Shown here: positions 52,028-59,994 of the stretch, in pieces | Numbering within the stretch: the stretch's first letter is position 1 | How the letters are laid out: every line of letters begins with the position of its first letter | Assembly (NCBI RefSeq): GCF_003355475.1 | Contig: NZ_CP031356.1 | Coordinates: forward strand, 682,001 to 746,000 | Length of the DNA: 64,000 nt | Reading direction: 5' to 3' | Source: Brachybacterium saurashtrense | GTDB lineage: Bacteria > Actinomycetota > Actinomycetes > Actinomycetales > Dermabacteraceae | Position numbers and translations under genes: made by a program | Notes under the pieces: model-generated | Databases searched by the model: none | What the model was told of the DNA's origin: nothing | Seen by the model: the letters and a program-made list of their open reading frames with translations, nothing else

Positions 52028-52033
52028 ACTGTA
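52028..52033 (-). promoter_or_regulatory. Probable leaderless -10 of the inserted membrane-protein gene
   Basis: TACAGT on the minus strand, 6 bases before ATG 52021; no ribosome-binding site is seen. Confidence 0.5.
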
Positions 52034-52094
52034 GAGGGGTTGGGGCGACGCTCCAGGGTCTCTGGGCAGAGAACTCAGGAGCCGGCCGCTCCGT

Positions 52095-52167
52095 CCCGCC
52101 GAACTGCACCTCGCCCTTCGCACCGCTCTGGATCGAGGAGATGGTGCGCCGCGCCGAAGGGCGCTGA
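52095..52167 (+). pseudogene. Displaced original 3' end of the alkylation-repair gene (repeat copy 2)
   Basis: Bases 52095-52160 repeat 50924-50989 (62/66). In frame it codes for PPNCTSPFAPLWIEEMVRR, AEGR and then TGA at 52165-52167, which is how the protein family normally ends. It has no start of its own and is separated from its gene by 1,171 bp. It is best read as the native gene end left behind by an insertion, or as the second copy of a local duplication. Confidence 0.75.
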
Positions 52168-52176
52168 GCGCACGCC

Positions 52177-52188
52177 CACGGGCCCGTG
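52177..52188. terminator. GC palindrome between convergent genes
   Basis: CACGGGCCCGTG is a perfect 12-bp palindrome lying between the displaced gene end and the stop of the next minus-strand gene at 52205. It may contribute to a terminator; there is no T run or loop. Confidence 0.25.
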
Positions 52189-52204
52189 CTCGCGAGGAGC
52201 TCCC

Positions 52205-52978
52205 TCATCCCAGCTGCTGGATGATGCTGATCTTCTGCCACACCTTGCGGGCCATGTCCGAGGTGAGGGTCTCGATCCCCTCGACGGCGTCCAGCACGTC
52301 ACCGTCGGTGGTGTGCTCGGCGAACAGCGCCGCGCTCTTGCCCACCAGCGACAGCATCTCGGTGCAGTAGTCGAGATAGCGGGTCAGCTGGGCGCGGTCC
52401 AGATCCAGCCCGCCGTCCTCGCGCGAACCGCGCTCCAGCCGCTCCGGCACCTTGGTGAGCTGATGCATGTCGATCACGTGCGCCAGCGAGCGCAGGCGGT
52501 GCAGGATCCGCAGCACGCGCGCCCGTTCCATCCGCTCGGGGATCCGCAGCAGGAAGAACACCGCGATCCCGCCGAACACGAGGTCGTTGATGATCGTCTC
52601 CAGCAGCGGCAGCAGGTCCAGCGGGCCGGTCTGCTCCGGCGAGGAGGCGAGCTCGGCGACCGCGAGCGCGACGGCACCGCCCAGGAAGAGCGCCACGGCG
52701 AGCACCGCGAGGCGGGAGAGGCCGCGGGCGAGCCGCACCCGGCGCCGGCTGATCCCGGTCCCGGCGTTGACCTCGTCGACCAGTGCCACCACCTCGCGGC
52801 ACACCTCCCACAGGGTGCGATCGGGGAAGCGGGACGCGATCCTGTGCTCGAGCGTCGTCGCCGAGCGGCGCACGGCGTCCCCGTCCAGGCGCTGGAAGCG
52901 GCTGGAGGAGGGCGGGGCGTCGGGGTGGTCCTCCGGGCGGGGTCCAGAGGGTGCGGAGTCCGGGGCGGGGGCAGGCAT
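52205..52978 (-). CDS. Two-helix membrane protein with helical cytoplasmic domain
   Basis: A 257-residue protein. Seen: a Pro/Ser-rich start, a basic region, two transmembrane helices (LAVLAVALFLGGAVALAVAE and TIINDLVFGGIAVFFLL, about residues 88-150), then a mostly helical cytoplasmic domain with the conserved-looking HRLRSLAHVIDMHQLTKVPER and SDMARKVWQKISIIQQLG. I recall similar uncharacterised actinobacterial proteins but no function. TACCCT at 52986-52991 lies 7 bases before ATG 52978, implying a leaderless mRNA. Confidence 0.78.
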   Translation of the reverse strand: MPAPAPDSAPSGPRPEDHPDAPPSSSRFQRLDGDAVRRSATTLEHRIASRFPDRTLWEVCREVVALVDEVNAGTGISRRRVRLARGLSRLAVLAVALFLGGAVALAVAELASSPEQTGPLDLLPLLETIINDLVFGGIAVFFLLRIPERMERARVLRILHRLRSLAHVIDMHQLTKVPERLERGSREDGGLDLDRAQLTRYLDYCTEMLSLVGKSAALFAEHTTDGDVLDAVEGIETLTSDMARKVWQKISIIQQLG

Positions 52979-52985
52979 GAGGCCG

Positions 52986-52991
52986 AGGGTA
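52986..52991 (-). promoter_or_regulatory. Probable leaderless -10 for the two-helix protein gene
   Basis: TACCCT on the minus strand, 7 bases before ATG 52978. Confidence 0.45.
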
Positions 52992-53020
52992 GGTGATCGG
53001 GGAGCGGGTGCGCGTCGACG

Positions 53021-53311
53021 TCAGTCGCGGGTGAGCGGGATGTGCACGGTGGTCGTCATCTCCTCGGGTGGCGCGCCCCAGAGTCGGAGGACGCCGCCCG
53101 AGGGGTCGATCAGCAGCACCTCGGTCGGGCGCCCATCGCCGTGTGCGCGCGCCCAGGCGATCGCGTCCTCGACGGAGGCCGCTCCTGTCAGCGTCCACTG
53201 CGCAAGGGACCATGCCGCCAGAGCGGTCGCGCCGGGCGTCCACACGCGGATGACGTACTCGGAGACGGGGTCGGGGTCGGCGAGCGGCGACAGGCACTCC
53301 TCGATGTGCAC
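53021..53311 (-). CDS. Small soluble protein, unknown function
   Basis: A 96-residue protein beginning HIEECLSPLADPDPVSEYVIRV (after the GTG start; shown in part) and containing SLAQWTLTGAASVEDAIAWA and EVLLIDPSGGVLRLWG. No family recognised, though the pattern is reminiscent of small immunity-like or TfoX-neighbour proteins; I would not assign a function. GTG 53311 is preceded by AAGGAG at a suitable distance, which supports a real gene. It is divergent from the OmpR-type regulator gene. Confidence 0.6.
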   Translation of the reverse strand: MHIEECLSPLADPDPVSEYVIRVWTPGATALAAWSLAQWTLTGAASVEDAIAWARAHGDGRPTEVLLIDPSGGVLRLWGAPPEEMTTTVHIPLTRD

Positions 53312-53432
53312 GGGGCGGCTCCTTCGAGATGTCGAACGGCGTCGGGACCATGCCGTGCCGCCGAGCGTACGCCGCGGGAGGCGGTGGGGGTGGGCATGGG
53401 GCGAGCGTAGGGGATCGAGGTGCGCGAACGGC

Positions 53433-53438
53433 GACACT
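53433..53438 (+). promoter_or_regulatory. Probable leaderless -10 of the OmpR-type regulator gene
   Basis: GACACT lies 6 bases before ATG 53445; its first base departs from TAnnnT. No ribosome-binding site is visible. Confidence 0.35.
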
Positions 53439-53444
53439 GGGGGC

Positions 53445-54164
53445 ATGCCCGCACGCACTGTCCCACCCGCCACGATCCTCGTCGTCGAGGACGAACCTGC
53501 GCTCGCCGACGTGGTCCGCCGCTATCTCGACCACGCAGGTCACCTCGCCCGCACCGTGCGCACAGGGCCGACGGCCCTCGACACCGCGGCCGCGCTGGAC
53601 CCGGACGTGGTCGTCCTCGACCTCGGCCTGCCGGGCCTCGACGGCCTGGAGGTGCTGCGCCGGCTCCGCGAGGTCTCCGACTGCTACGTGCTGATCACCA
53701 CGGCCCGGGCGGAGGAGTCCGACCGCCTGGTGGGGCTCTTGGCCGGGGCGGACGACTATCTCACCAAGCCTTTCAGCATCCGGGAGCTCGTGGCCCGGGT
53801 CGAGACCGTGCTGCGCCGTCCCCGCCGCGGCGCAGCGGCCGACGTCGCCGCGGCCGAGATTCACCGGATCGGACGGCTGGAGATCGACGAGGCGGCGAAG
53901 GAGGTGCGCCTGGACGGCGAGACGGTGCCCCTGACCCCCACCGAGCGTGACCTGCTGACCGTGCTCGCCGACCACCGCGGCCAGGCTCTCCGCCGCGACC
54001 AGCTGCTCCGTGCCGTCGGACGGGTCGACGGCGTGGGCGACGACCACCTCGTCGACGTCCACATCGCGAACCTGCGCCGCAAGCTCGGCGAGTCCGCCGG
54101 GGAGCAGCGCTACGTGCTCACGGTCCGCGGGATCGGGTACCGGCTGGGAGGCGAGGAACGATGA
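53445..54164 (+). CDS. OmpR-family response regulator
   Basis: A 239-residue two-component regulator. Seen: receiver domain with ILVVEDEPALADVVRRY, phosphoacceptor Asp in DVVVLDLGLPGLDG (about residue 59), the Lys in DDYLTKPFSIRELVARV, then a winged-helix domain with VPLTPTERDLLTVLADH and HLVDVHIANLRRKLGE, ending RGIGYRLGG. Its stop overlaps the histidine kinase start in ATGA. The gene facing the pair encodes a YdhK-like lipoprotein, a family often linked to metal or envelope stress, which may be its target. Confidence 0.94.
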   Translation: MPARTVPPATILVVEDEPALADVVRRYLDHAGHLARTVRTGPTALDTAAALDPDVVVLDLGLPGLDGLEVLRRLREVSDCYVLITTARAEESDRLVGLLAGADDYLTKPFSIRELVARVETVLRRPRRGAAADVAAAEIHRIGRLEIDEAAKEVRLDGETVPLTPTERDLLTVLADHRGQALRRDQLLRAVGRVDGVGDDHLVDVHIANLRRKLGESAGEQRYVLTVRGIGYRLGGEER

Positions 54165-55288
54165 GCCTCCGCCCTCGGACCCGTCCCGTGCCGGGTCTCG
54201 CCGCCCGTCTCATGCGGGGTCAGCTCCTGGTGCTGGGCGCCGGTGGGCTGAGCATCGCGGTGCTCACCGTGCTCGTCGCACCGGCGATCTTCCACCGTCA
54301 CCTGCTGGAGACCGACCTCCCGCTCGACGGGCCCGATCTCGTGCACATCGAATGGGCTCACCGCGATGCCCTGCTGATCGCGCTCGGTGTCGGGCTCGTG
54401 GTGTCCCTCCTGGCCGCCGCGGCTGTCAGCTGGAGCCTGTCGCGACGGCTGCGCCGCACCCTCGCTGCGCTCTCCGGCGGGATCGAGGCGCTGTCCCGAG
54501 GCCGGTACACGGCCCGGGTCCCTGTGCTCGGCGCCGGCGCCGAGCTGGATGCGCTCTCGCACACGCTCAACGAGATGGCCGCCCGGCTCGATGCGGTCGA
54601 GGAGACGCGACAGCGCCTGCTCGCCGATCTCGCCCATGAGCTGCGCACCCCGATCGCGACCCTCGCGGCGCACCACGAGGCGATGGCCGACGGAGTCCTC
54701 TCCCCGGAGGAGGCCGCAGACGTCCTCGCGGCGCAGACGGGACGCCTCTCACGGCTCGCTGAGGACCTCGGCGAGGTGTCCCGCGCCGAGGAGGGCCGGG
54801 TCCGGCTCGCTCCCCGCGAGGTGGACGTGCACGCGCTGCTCGCCGGTGTCGAGGAGAAGTGGCGCGAGCGGTGCACGGCCTCGGACATCGCGCTGCGTGT
54901 CGAGGGACCGGCGGCGGGGCGATGGGAAGTGACCGCCGACCTCGACCGCCTCGCCCAGATCCTCGACAACCTCCTGGGCAATGCGCTTCGGCACACCCCG
55001 CGCGGCGGCACGGTGCAGCTCACCGCCACGGACGCGGGCGATCGGCTCCTGCTCGCGGTCGCGGATGACGGGGAGGGGTTCAGCGCGCAGGAGGGAGCGC
55101 ACCTGTTCGAGAGGTTCTACCGCGCCGACGCCGCGCGCTCGCGGGAGGGCTCCGGCTCCGGGATCGGCCTGACGATCAGCCGAGCCCTCGCCGAGGCCCA
55201 TGGCGGAGAGCTCGACGCGGCCAGCGACGGCCCCGGCCGGGGCGCGACCTTCACGCTGTGCCTGCCGCGCGGTGCCGCGTCCCGGTGA
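54161..55288 (+). CDS. Sensor histidine kinase (HisKA type)
   Basis: A 375-residue membrane kinase. Seen: two transmembrane helices (near residues 20-45 and 70-92) enclosing only about 25 extracellular residues, a HAMP segment (RRLRRTLAALSGGIEALSRG), the phosphorylation motif LADLAHELRTPIATL, N-box DNLLGNALRHTPRGG, and G-boxes with VADDGEGF and GSGSGIGLTIS. The very short external loop means the signal is probably sensed in or at the membrane or by a partner. Co-translated with the OmpR-type regulator. Confidence 0.93.
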   Translation: MSLRPRTRPVPGLAARLMRGQLLVLGAGGLSIAVLTVLVAPAIFHRHLLETDLPLDGPDLVHIEWAHRDALLIALGVGLVVSLLAAAAVSWSLSRRLRRTLAALSGGIEALSRGRYTARVPVLGAGAELDALSHTLNEMAARLDAVEETRQRLLADLAHELRTPIATLAAHHEAMADGVLSPEEAADVLAAQTGRLSRLAEDLGEVSRAEEGRVRLAPREVDVHALLAGVEEKWRERCTASDIALRVEGPAAGRWEVTADLDRLAQILDNLLGNALRHTPRGGTVQLTATDAGDRLLLAVADDGEGFSAQEGAHLFERFYRADAARSREGSGSGIGLTISRALAEAHGGELDAASDGPGRGATFTLCLPRGAASR

Positions 55289-55309
55289 GCGGAAGGGGCC
55301 GGGGCCAGC

Positions 55310-55927
55310 TCAGTCGGCGGGCTCGATCTCGCTCTCGACGACCCACTTGTGATTGGTCATCTCCATGCCGTCCGCCTCGTAGTCGACCATGTACACGGTC
55401 TCCTCGGTGACGCTGTCGACGGTCGCCGTCGCCCCCTCCATGCCGGGCATGTGCGACGCCTCGACCACGACCTCGTCGCCGACCTCCAGCGGAGCGTCGG
55501 CCGGGTCCCGCAGCTCTTCCTGGACGACCCACCTGTGGTCGGTCACCGGGTCGCCGCCGTCGCTCGGCGTGTAGCTGATCGAATAGGTCGTGGTGTCGAA
55601 GGCGCCGGAGATCGTGGCGGCGGCTCCGTCCATCCCCTGCATGTGGTCGGCGGTGAGCATCACCTCGGAGCCGACGGGGTACGTGGGGTCCGACTCCTCG
55701 GCGATGTCCGCCGGAGCCGGGCCGCCGTCCATCGGGTGATCCATGTGGTCGGAGGCCTGGCCGCCTCCGTCGGACGCGGCGGCGCCGCCGTCGTCGGACG
55801 CCGCGCCGCCGTGCGCCGAGCTGTCGGTGCCCGGTTCCTCGGGATCGGCACCGGTGCACCCGGCGAGAGCGAGGGCTCCGAGAGCTGCGGCGGCGGCAAG
55901 ACGGGCGGGGGTGCGATGGACGCGCAT
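55310..55927 (-). CDS. YdhK-family lipoprotein with two DUF1541 repeats
   Basis: A 205-residue lipoprotein. Seen: signal peptide with lipobox LAGC (Cys at residue 24), an Asp/Gly/Ser/His-rich linker with HMDHPMDGG, and two DUF1541-like repeats of about 60 residues, each with a VGxEVxxxAxHMxGM start (LTADHMQGMDGA and VEASHMPGMEGA) and a DHRWVVQEE or NHKWVVESE end. The paired His/Met residues suggest metal binding, possibly copper. Convergent with the two-component operon, 21 bases between stops. Family call is firm; metal role is inferred. Confidence 0.88.
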   Translation of the reverse strand: MRVHRTPARLAAAAALGALALAGCTGADPEEPGTDSSAHGGAASDDGGAAASDGGGQASDHMDHPMDGGPAPADIAEESDPTYPVGSEVMLTADHMQGMDGAAATISGAFDTTTYSISYTPSDGGDPVTDHRWVVQEELRDPADAPLEVGDEVVVEASHMPGMEGATATVDSVTEETVYMVDYEADGMEMTNHKWVVESEIEPAD

Positions 55928-56063
55928 GGTCTCCTCCTGGTGGGTGCGGGATGCCGATGCTAGGGAGCGGAGGTCAAGGCGACCTCAAGCTGCACGGCAC
56001 CGGGCCCGCGCAGTGTTCTGCGTCACGTCGCGGCAGGGCGGGAATACCCGCCACACCCCCAGA

Positions 56064-56084
56064 GTTGAGTCGGGTGTACTCAAG
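56064..56084 (+). promoter_or_regulatory. HAIR element 1 (HspR-binding site)
   Basis: GTTGAGT, 7 bases, ACTCAAG: one mismatch from the HspR consensus CTTGAGT-N7-ACTCAAG. It lies about 15 bases upstream of the TTGACA -35 hexamer of the dnaK promoter. Confidence 0.85.
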
Positions 56085-56127
56085 TTCGAGGGTCTCGGAT
56101 TGACAACGTCGACCCCCGAGTTCTCTA

Positions 56128-56148
56128 CTTGAGTCCGTACAGCTCAAG
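56128..56148 (+). promoter_or_regulatory. HAIR element 2 (HspR-binding site)
   Basis: CTTGAGT, 7 bases, GCTCAAG: one mismatch from consensus. It overlaps the expected -10 and transcription start of the dnaK promoter (TTGACA at 56100-56105), so HspR bound here should block transcription. Confidence 0.85.
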
Positions 56149-56267
56149 TCTTGCCGCCGGCCCCGGCGGCCGGCGGAGCCGCAGGGCCCACCGGGACCAT
56201 CCCGGCAGGTCGGGCGGCATCGCACGAACCACCTTGCGGCCAACGCGCCGCAGAAAGGCAGGCACCC

Positions 56268-58133
56268 ATGTCCCGTGTCGTCGGAATCGACCTCGGCACC
56301 ACCAACTCCGCCGTCGCCGTCCTCGAGGGTGGTCAGCCCACCGTCATCGCGAACGCCGAGGGCTCCCGCACCACCCCGTCGGTCGTCGCCTTCTCCAAGC
56401 AGGGCGAGGTCCTCGTGGGCGACGTGGCCAAGCGCCAGGCCGTCACCAACGTCGATCGCACCATCGCCTCCGTGAAGCGCCACATGGGCACCGACTGGAC
56501 CACGGAGATCGACGACAAGAAGTACACCCCGCAGGAGATCTCCGCCCGCACCCTCGGCAAGCTCAAGAAGGACGCCGAGTCCTACCTGGGCGAGTCCGTC
56601 ACCGACGCGGTGATCACCGTCCCGGCCTACTTCTCCGACTCCGAGCGTCAGGCGACCAAGGACGCCGGCACCATCGCCGGCCTGAACGTGCTCCGCATCA
56701 TCAACGAGCCCACCGCCGCGGCCCTCGCCTACGGCCTCGAGAAGGGCAACGACGACGAGCAGATCCTCGTGTTCGACCTCGGCGGCGGCACCTTCGACGT
56801 CTCCCTGCTCGAGGTGAGTAAGGACGACGAGGGCTCCACCATCCAGGTCCAGGCCACCGCCGGCGACAACCGCCTCGGCGGCGACGACTGGGACCAGAAG
56901 ATCGTGGACTGGCTGATCGCGCAGGTCAAGAACAAGGACGGCGTGGACCTGGGCAAGGACCGCATCGCCCTGCAGCGCCTGAAGGAGGCCGCCGAGCAGG
57001 CGAAGAAGGAGCTCAGCTCCTCCACCTCCACCACCATCTCCCTGCAGTACCTCTCCATGACGGAGAACGGCCCGCTGCACCTCGACGAGAAGCTCACCCG
57101 CGCCCAGTTCGAGGACATGACCTCCGATCTGCTCGAGCGCACCAAGGCGCCCTTCCACCAGGTCATCAAGGATGCCGGGATCAAGATCTCCGACATCGAC
57201 CACGTGGTGCTCGTGGGCGGCTCCACCCGCATGCCCGCCGTGACCGAGGTCGTCAAGGAGCTCACCGCCGGCAAGGAGCCGAACAAGTCCGTGAACCCGG
57301 ACGAGGTCGTCGCCGTGGGCGCCGCCCTCCAGGCCGCCGTGATCAAGGGCGAGCGCAAGGACGTCCTGCTCATGGACGTCACCCCGCTCTCCCTCGGCAT
57401 CGAGACCAAGGGCGGCGTGATGACCAAGCTCATCGAGCGCAACGCCGCCATCCCGACCAAGACCTCCGAGGTGTTCTCCACCGCCGAGGACAACCAGCCC
57501 TCCGTGGCGATCCAGGTGTTCCAGGGCGAGCGTCAGTTCACCCGGGACAACAAGATGCTGGGCACCTTCGAGCTCACCGGCATCGCCCCGGCCCCCCGCG
57601 GCATCCCGCAGGTCGAGGTCACCTTCGACATCGACTCCAACGGCATCGTGCACGTCACCGCGAAGGACCGCGGCACCGGCAACGAGCAGTCCATCCAGAT
57701 CACCGGCGGCTCGGCGCTGTCCGAGGAGGACATCGACCGCATGGTGAAGGACGCCGAGGCCCACGCCGCCGAGGACGAGGAGCGCCGCAAGAACGCCGAC
57801 GCCCGCAACACCCTCGAGCAGCTCGTCTACCAGGGCGAGAAGCTGCTGAAGGACAACGAGGACAAGGTCGCCGACGCCGACCGCACCAAGTCCGAGGACG
57901 CCATCAAGGAGGCGAAGGACGAGCTGGCCAAGGAGGACGCGGAGACCGCGGACCTCGAGGCCAAGCGCGACGCCCTCAACGAGGCGCTCCAGGCCGTGGG
58001 CACCGCGATCTACGCCCAGGCCCAGGAGGGCGCCGACGGTGCCGAGGGCGGCGAGGGCGCCGAGGCGCCGTCGTCCGACGATGACGACGTGGTCGACGCC
58101 GAGATCGTGGACGAGGACGAGGAGAAGAAGTGA
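56268..58133 (+). CDS. dnaK: Chaperone DnaK (Hsp70)
   Basis: ATP-dependent Hsp70 chaperone; 621 residues, the usual actinobacterial length. Seen: phosphate-binding [15 protein letters not shown] at the N terminus, [44 protein letters not shown], the substrate domain linker [19 protein letters not shown] and an acidic C terminus ending DEDEEKK. First gene of the dnaK-grpE-dnaJ-hspR operon; two HspR operators lie upstream. AAAGGCAGGCACCC precedes ATG 56268. Also functions as HspR co-repressor in actinobacteria, which is known for the family. Confidence 0.98.
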   Translation: MSRVVGIDLGTTNSAVAVLEGGQPTVIANAEGSRTTPSVVAFSKQGEVLVGDVAKRQAVTNVDRTIASVKRHMGTDWTTEIDDKKYTPQEISARTLGKLKKDAESYLGESVTDAVITVPAYFSDSERQATKDAGTIAGLNVLRIINEPTAAALAYGLEKGNDDEQILVFDLGGGTFDVSLLEVSKDDEGSTIQVQATAGDNRLGGDDWDQKIVDWLIAQVKNKDGVDLGKDRIALQRLKEAAEQAKKELSSSTSTTISLQYLSMTENGPLHLDEKLTRAQFEDMTSDLLERTKAPFHQVIKDAGIKISDIDHVVLVGGSTRMPAVTEVVKELTAGKEPNKSVNPDEVVAVGAALQAAVIKGERKDVLLMDVTPLSLGIETKGGVMTKLIERNAAIPTKTSEVFSTAEDNQPSVAIQVFQGERQFTRDNKMLGTFELTGIAPAPRGIPQVEVTFDIDSNGIVHVTAKDRGTGNEQSIQITGGSALSEEDIDRMVKDAEAHAAEDEERRKNADARNTLEQLVYQGEKLLKDNEDKVADADRTKSEDAIKEAKDELAKEDAETADLEAKRDALNEALQAVGTAIYAQAQEGADGAEGGEGAEAPSSDDDDVVDAEIVDEDEEKK

Positions 58134-58810
58134 TGACCGAGGACCCCAGCAGCCCCGACGACGCGCAGCGCCCTGAGGGTGAGCCGAGGTTCTCCTTCAC
58201 CGACAAGCGCAAGGTGAACCCGGAGGACGGTTCCGTCCGTCCCTCCGGGGACGCCCCCGCCGCCGAGGGGCAGGGAGCCGAGGGCGTCGACCCGCTCGAC
58301 GCCGAGGCCGCGTCCCTTTTCGAGCAGGCGGCCGCGGACGGTCAGGGCGGGGGCTCCGCCCCGGCCGATGCCGGTCAGGTCGCCGCGCTCGAGGGACGGA
58401 TCACCGAGCTCTCCGAGCAGCTCAAGCGCGACCAGGCCGAGTACGTCAACTCGCGCCGGCGGATCGAGGCCGCCGCCGAGGTGAGCAAGGAGGCCGCGAT
58501 CGCCGGCGTCCTCGCCTCCCTGATCGGCGTCCTGGACGACGTGGAGCTGGGCCGCCAGCACGGCGACATCGAGCCGGGCACCCCGTTCCACGCCATCGCG
58601 CAGAAGCTCGAGGAGGTCCTCGGCTCCCACGGCCTCACCCGCTTCGGCGAGGTGGGCGAGGAGTTCGATCCCGCCTTCCACGAGGCGCTCATGCACGAGG
58701 ACGCCGAGGACGTCGAGACCACCACCGTCTCGCTCGTCATGCAGCCCGGGTACCGGATGAAGGAGCGCGTGCTCCGCCCGGCCCGGGTGGGCACCAAGGG
58801 CCCCGCCTGA
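58133..58810 (+). CDS. grpE: Nucleotide exchange factor GrpE
   Basis: Exchanges ADP for ATP on DnaK; 225 residues with a long disordered acidic N terminus (about 100 residues). Seen: coiled-coil region ITELSEQLKRDQAEYVNSRRR, then the beta domain with FGEVGEEFDPAFHEALMHE and the end VMQPGYRMKERVLRPARV. ATG 58133 overlaps the dnaK stop (TGATG) and follows GGAGAAG. A strong GC hairpin lies between grpE and dnaJ. Confidence 0.97.
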   Translation: MTEDPSSPDDAQRPEGEPRFSFTDKRKVNPEDGSVRPSGDAPAAEGQGAEGVDPLDAEAASLFEQAAADGQGGGSAPADAGQVAALEGRITELSEQLKRDQAEYVNSRRRIEAAAEVSKEAAIAGVLASLIGVLDDVELGRQHGDIEPGTPFHAIAQKLEEVLGSHGLTRFGEVGEEFDPAFHEALMHEDAEDVETTTVSLVMQPGYRMKERVLRPARVGTKGPA

Positions 58811-58830
58811 GGCACGTCCCCTCTCACGCG

Positions 58831-58870
58831 GTGCGGGGCCCGTCGGTCTCGCGGCCGGCGGGCCCCGCAC
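58831..58870 (+). terminator. Perfect 12-bp hairpin between grpE and dnaJ
   Basis: GTGCGGGGCCCG at 58831-58842 pairs exactly with CGGGCCCCGCAC at 58859-58870, leaving a 16-base loop. There is no T run. It could be an attenuating terminator or an mRNA stability/processing element that lowers dnaJ-hspR expression relative to dnaK-grpE. Confidence 0.5.
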
Positions 58871-58931
58871 CCGTCCCACCCCACGCCCCACGCATCGCAG
58901 AAGCATCCCAGGCTCCCGGAAGGAGACGCAC

Positions 58932-59942
58932 ATGTCCGGACAGGACTGGCTCGACAAGGACTTCTACGCGGTCCTCGGCGTCTCCAAGGACGCCGACGCG
59001 AAGGAGATCAAGAAGGCGTACCGCACCCAGGCGCGCAAGCATCACCCCGATCACCATCCCGATGATCCGAAGGCCGAGGAGCGGTTCAAGGAGATCGGCG
59101 AGGCCTACTCGGTGCTGAACGATCCCGAGCAGCGCCAGCAGTACGACGCGATCCGCGCGATGGGCTCCGGCGGGGCCCGCTTCTCCGCCGGCCAGGGCGG
59201 TCCCGGCGGCGCCGGCTTCGAGGACATCTTCTCCTCCATGTTCGGCGGCGGTGGCCAGGCGGGTCCCCGGCCGACGGCGGGCGGCGCCGACGCCCCCGAC
59301 ATCGAGGACCTGCTGCGGATGTTCGGCGGCCAGGGCGGCGGCTTCCCCGGCGGGGGCGCCGGGCCGGCGGGGTTCGGCGGCCAGCGCGCCCCGGCCAAGG
59401 GCTCCGACATCTCCGCCCGCACCCGCCTCAGCTTCCGCGACGCGGCGCTGGGCACCGAGGTGCGCCTCACCGTGGACGGCCGCACGCTCACCGCCCGCAT
59501 CCCGGCCGGGGTGCACGACGGCCAGAAGATCCGCCTGCGCGGCAAGGGCCGGCCCGGTCCCGGCGGCGCGCCGGCCGGGGACCTGCTGCTCACCCTCGAC
59601 GTCACCCCGCACCCGGTGTGGAGCGCCGACGGCGCGAACCTCCGCCTCACCGTCCCGCTCTCCTTCGACGAGGCCGTGCTGGGCACCAGGCTGTCCGTCC
59701 CCCTGCTCGACGGCGGCACCGTCTCGGTGAAGGTCCCCGCCGGCACCCCCTCGGGCCGTACCCTGAGGGTGCGCGGGAAGGGCCTGGTCACCGCGAAGAG
59801 CACCGGGGACCTCCTGGTCACCGTCGAGGTCGCCGTTCCCACCCATGTGGAGGGGAAGGCGGAGCAGGCGGTGAAGGACCTGCGCGAGGCGCTCGCGGGC
59901 GAGGATCCCCGCGCGGGCCTCGCCGAGGCCGCCGCCCGCTGA
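58932..59942 (+). CDS. dnaJ: DnaJ-family co-chaperone without zinc-finger domain
   Basis: Hsp40 protein that stimulates DnaK; 336 residues. Seen: N-terminal J domain (DFYAVLGVSKDADAKEIKKA, with the HPD motif in KHHPDHHPDD), a long Gly/Phe-rich region with IFSSMFGGGGQ and LLRMFGGQGGGFPGG, then the two C-terminal beta domains (GTEVRLTVDGRTLTARIPAGV; EAVLGTRLSVPLLDG). The cysteine-rich zinc region of classical DnaJ is absent, so it is of the CbpA/type II kind even though it lies in the dnaK operon. GGAAGGAG precedes ATG 58932. Confidence 0.95.
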   Translation: MSGQDWLDKDFYAVLGVSKDADAKEIKKAYRTQARKHHPDHHPDDPKAEERFKEIGEAYSVLNDPEQRQQYDAIRAMGSGGARFSAGQGGPGGAGFEDIFSSMFGGGGQAGPRPTAGGADAPDIEDLLRMFGGQGGGFPGGGAGPAGFGGQRAPAKGSDISARTRLSFRDAALGTEVRLTVDGRTLTARIPAGVHDGQKIRLRGKGRPGPGGAPAGDLLLTLDVTPHPVWSADGANLRLTVPLSFDEAVLGTRLSVPLLDGGTVSVKVPAGTPSGRTLRVRGKGLVTAKSTGDLLVTVEVAVPTHVEGKAEQAVKDLREALAGEDPRAGLAEAAAR

Positions 59943-59994
59943 CCGCCGACTCGCTGCCCCGCACCGAGACCACCGGCACGGAAGGAGCCCCGCG

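Larger units (their letters stand above)
55928..56267. other. 340-bp gap holding the dnaK regulatory region
   Basis: No gene is seen. The left part (55928-56050) should hold the promoter of the YdhK-like gene on the minus strand, without a motif I can point to. The right part holds two HspR boxes, a TTGACA -35 at 56100-56105 and a candidate -10 near 56123-56129. The leader from about 56135 to 56267 is GC-rich and contains GCCGCCGG/CCGGCGGC-like self-complementary stretches but no clear riboswitch. Confidence 0.7.
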
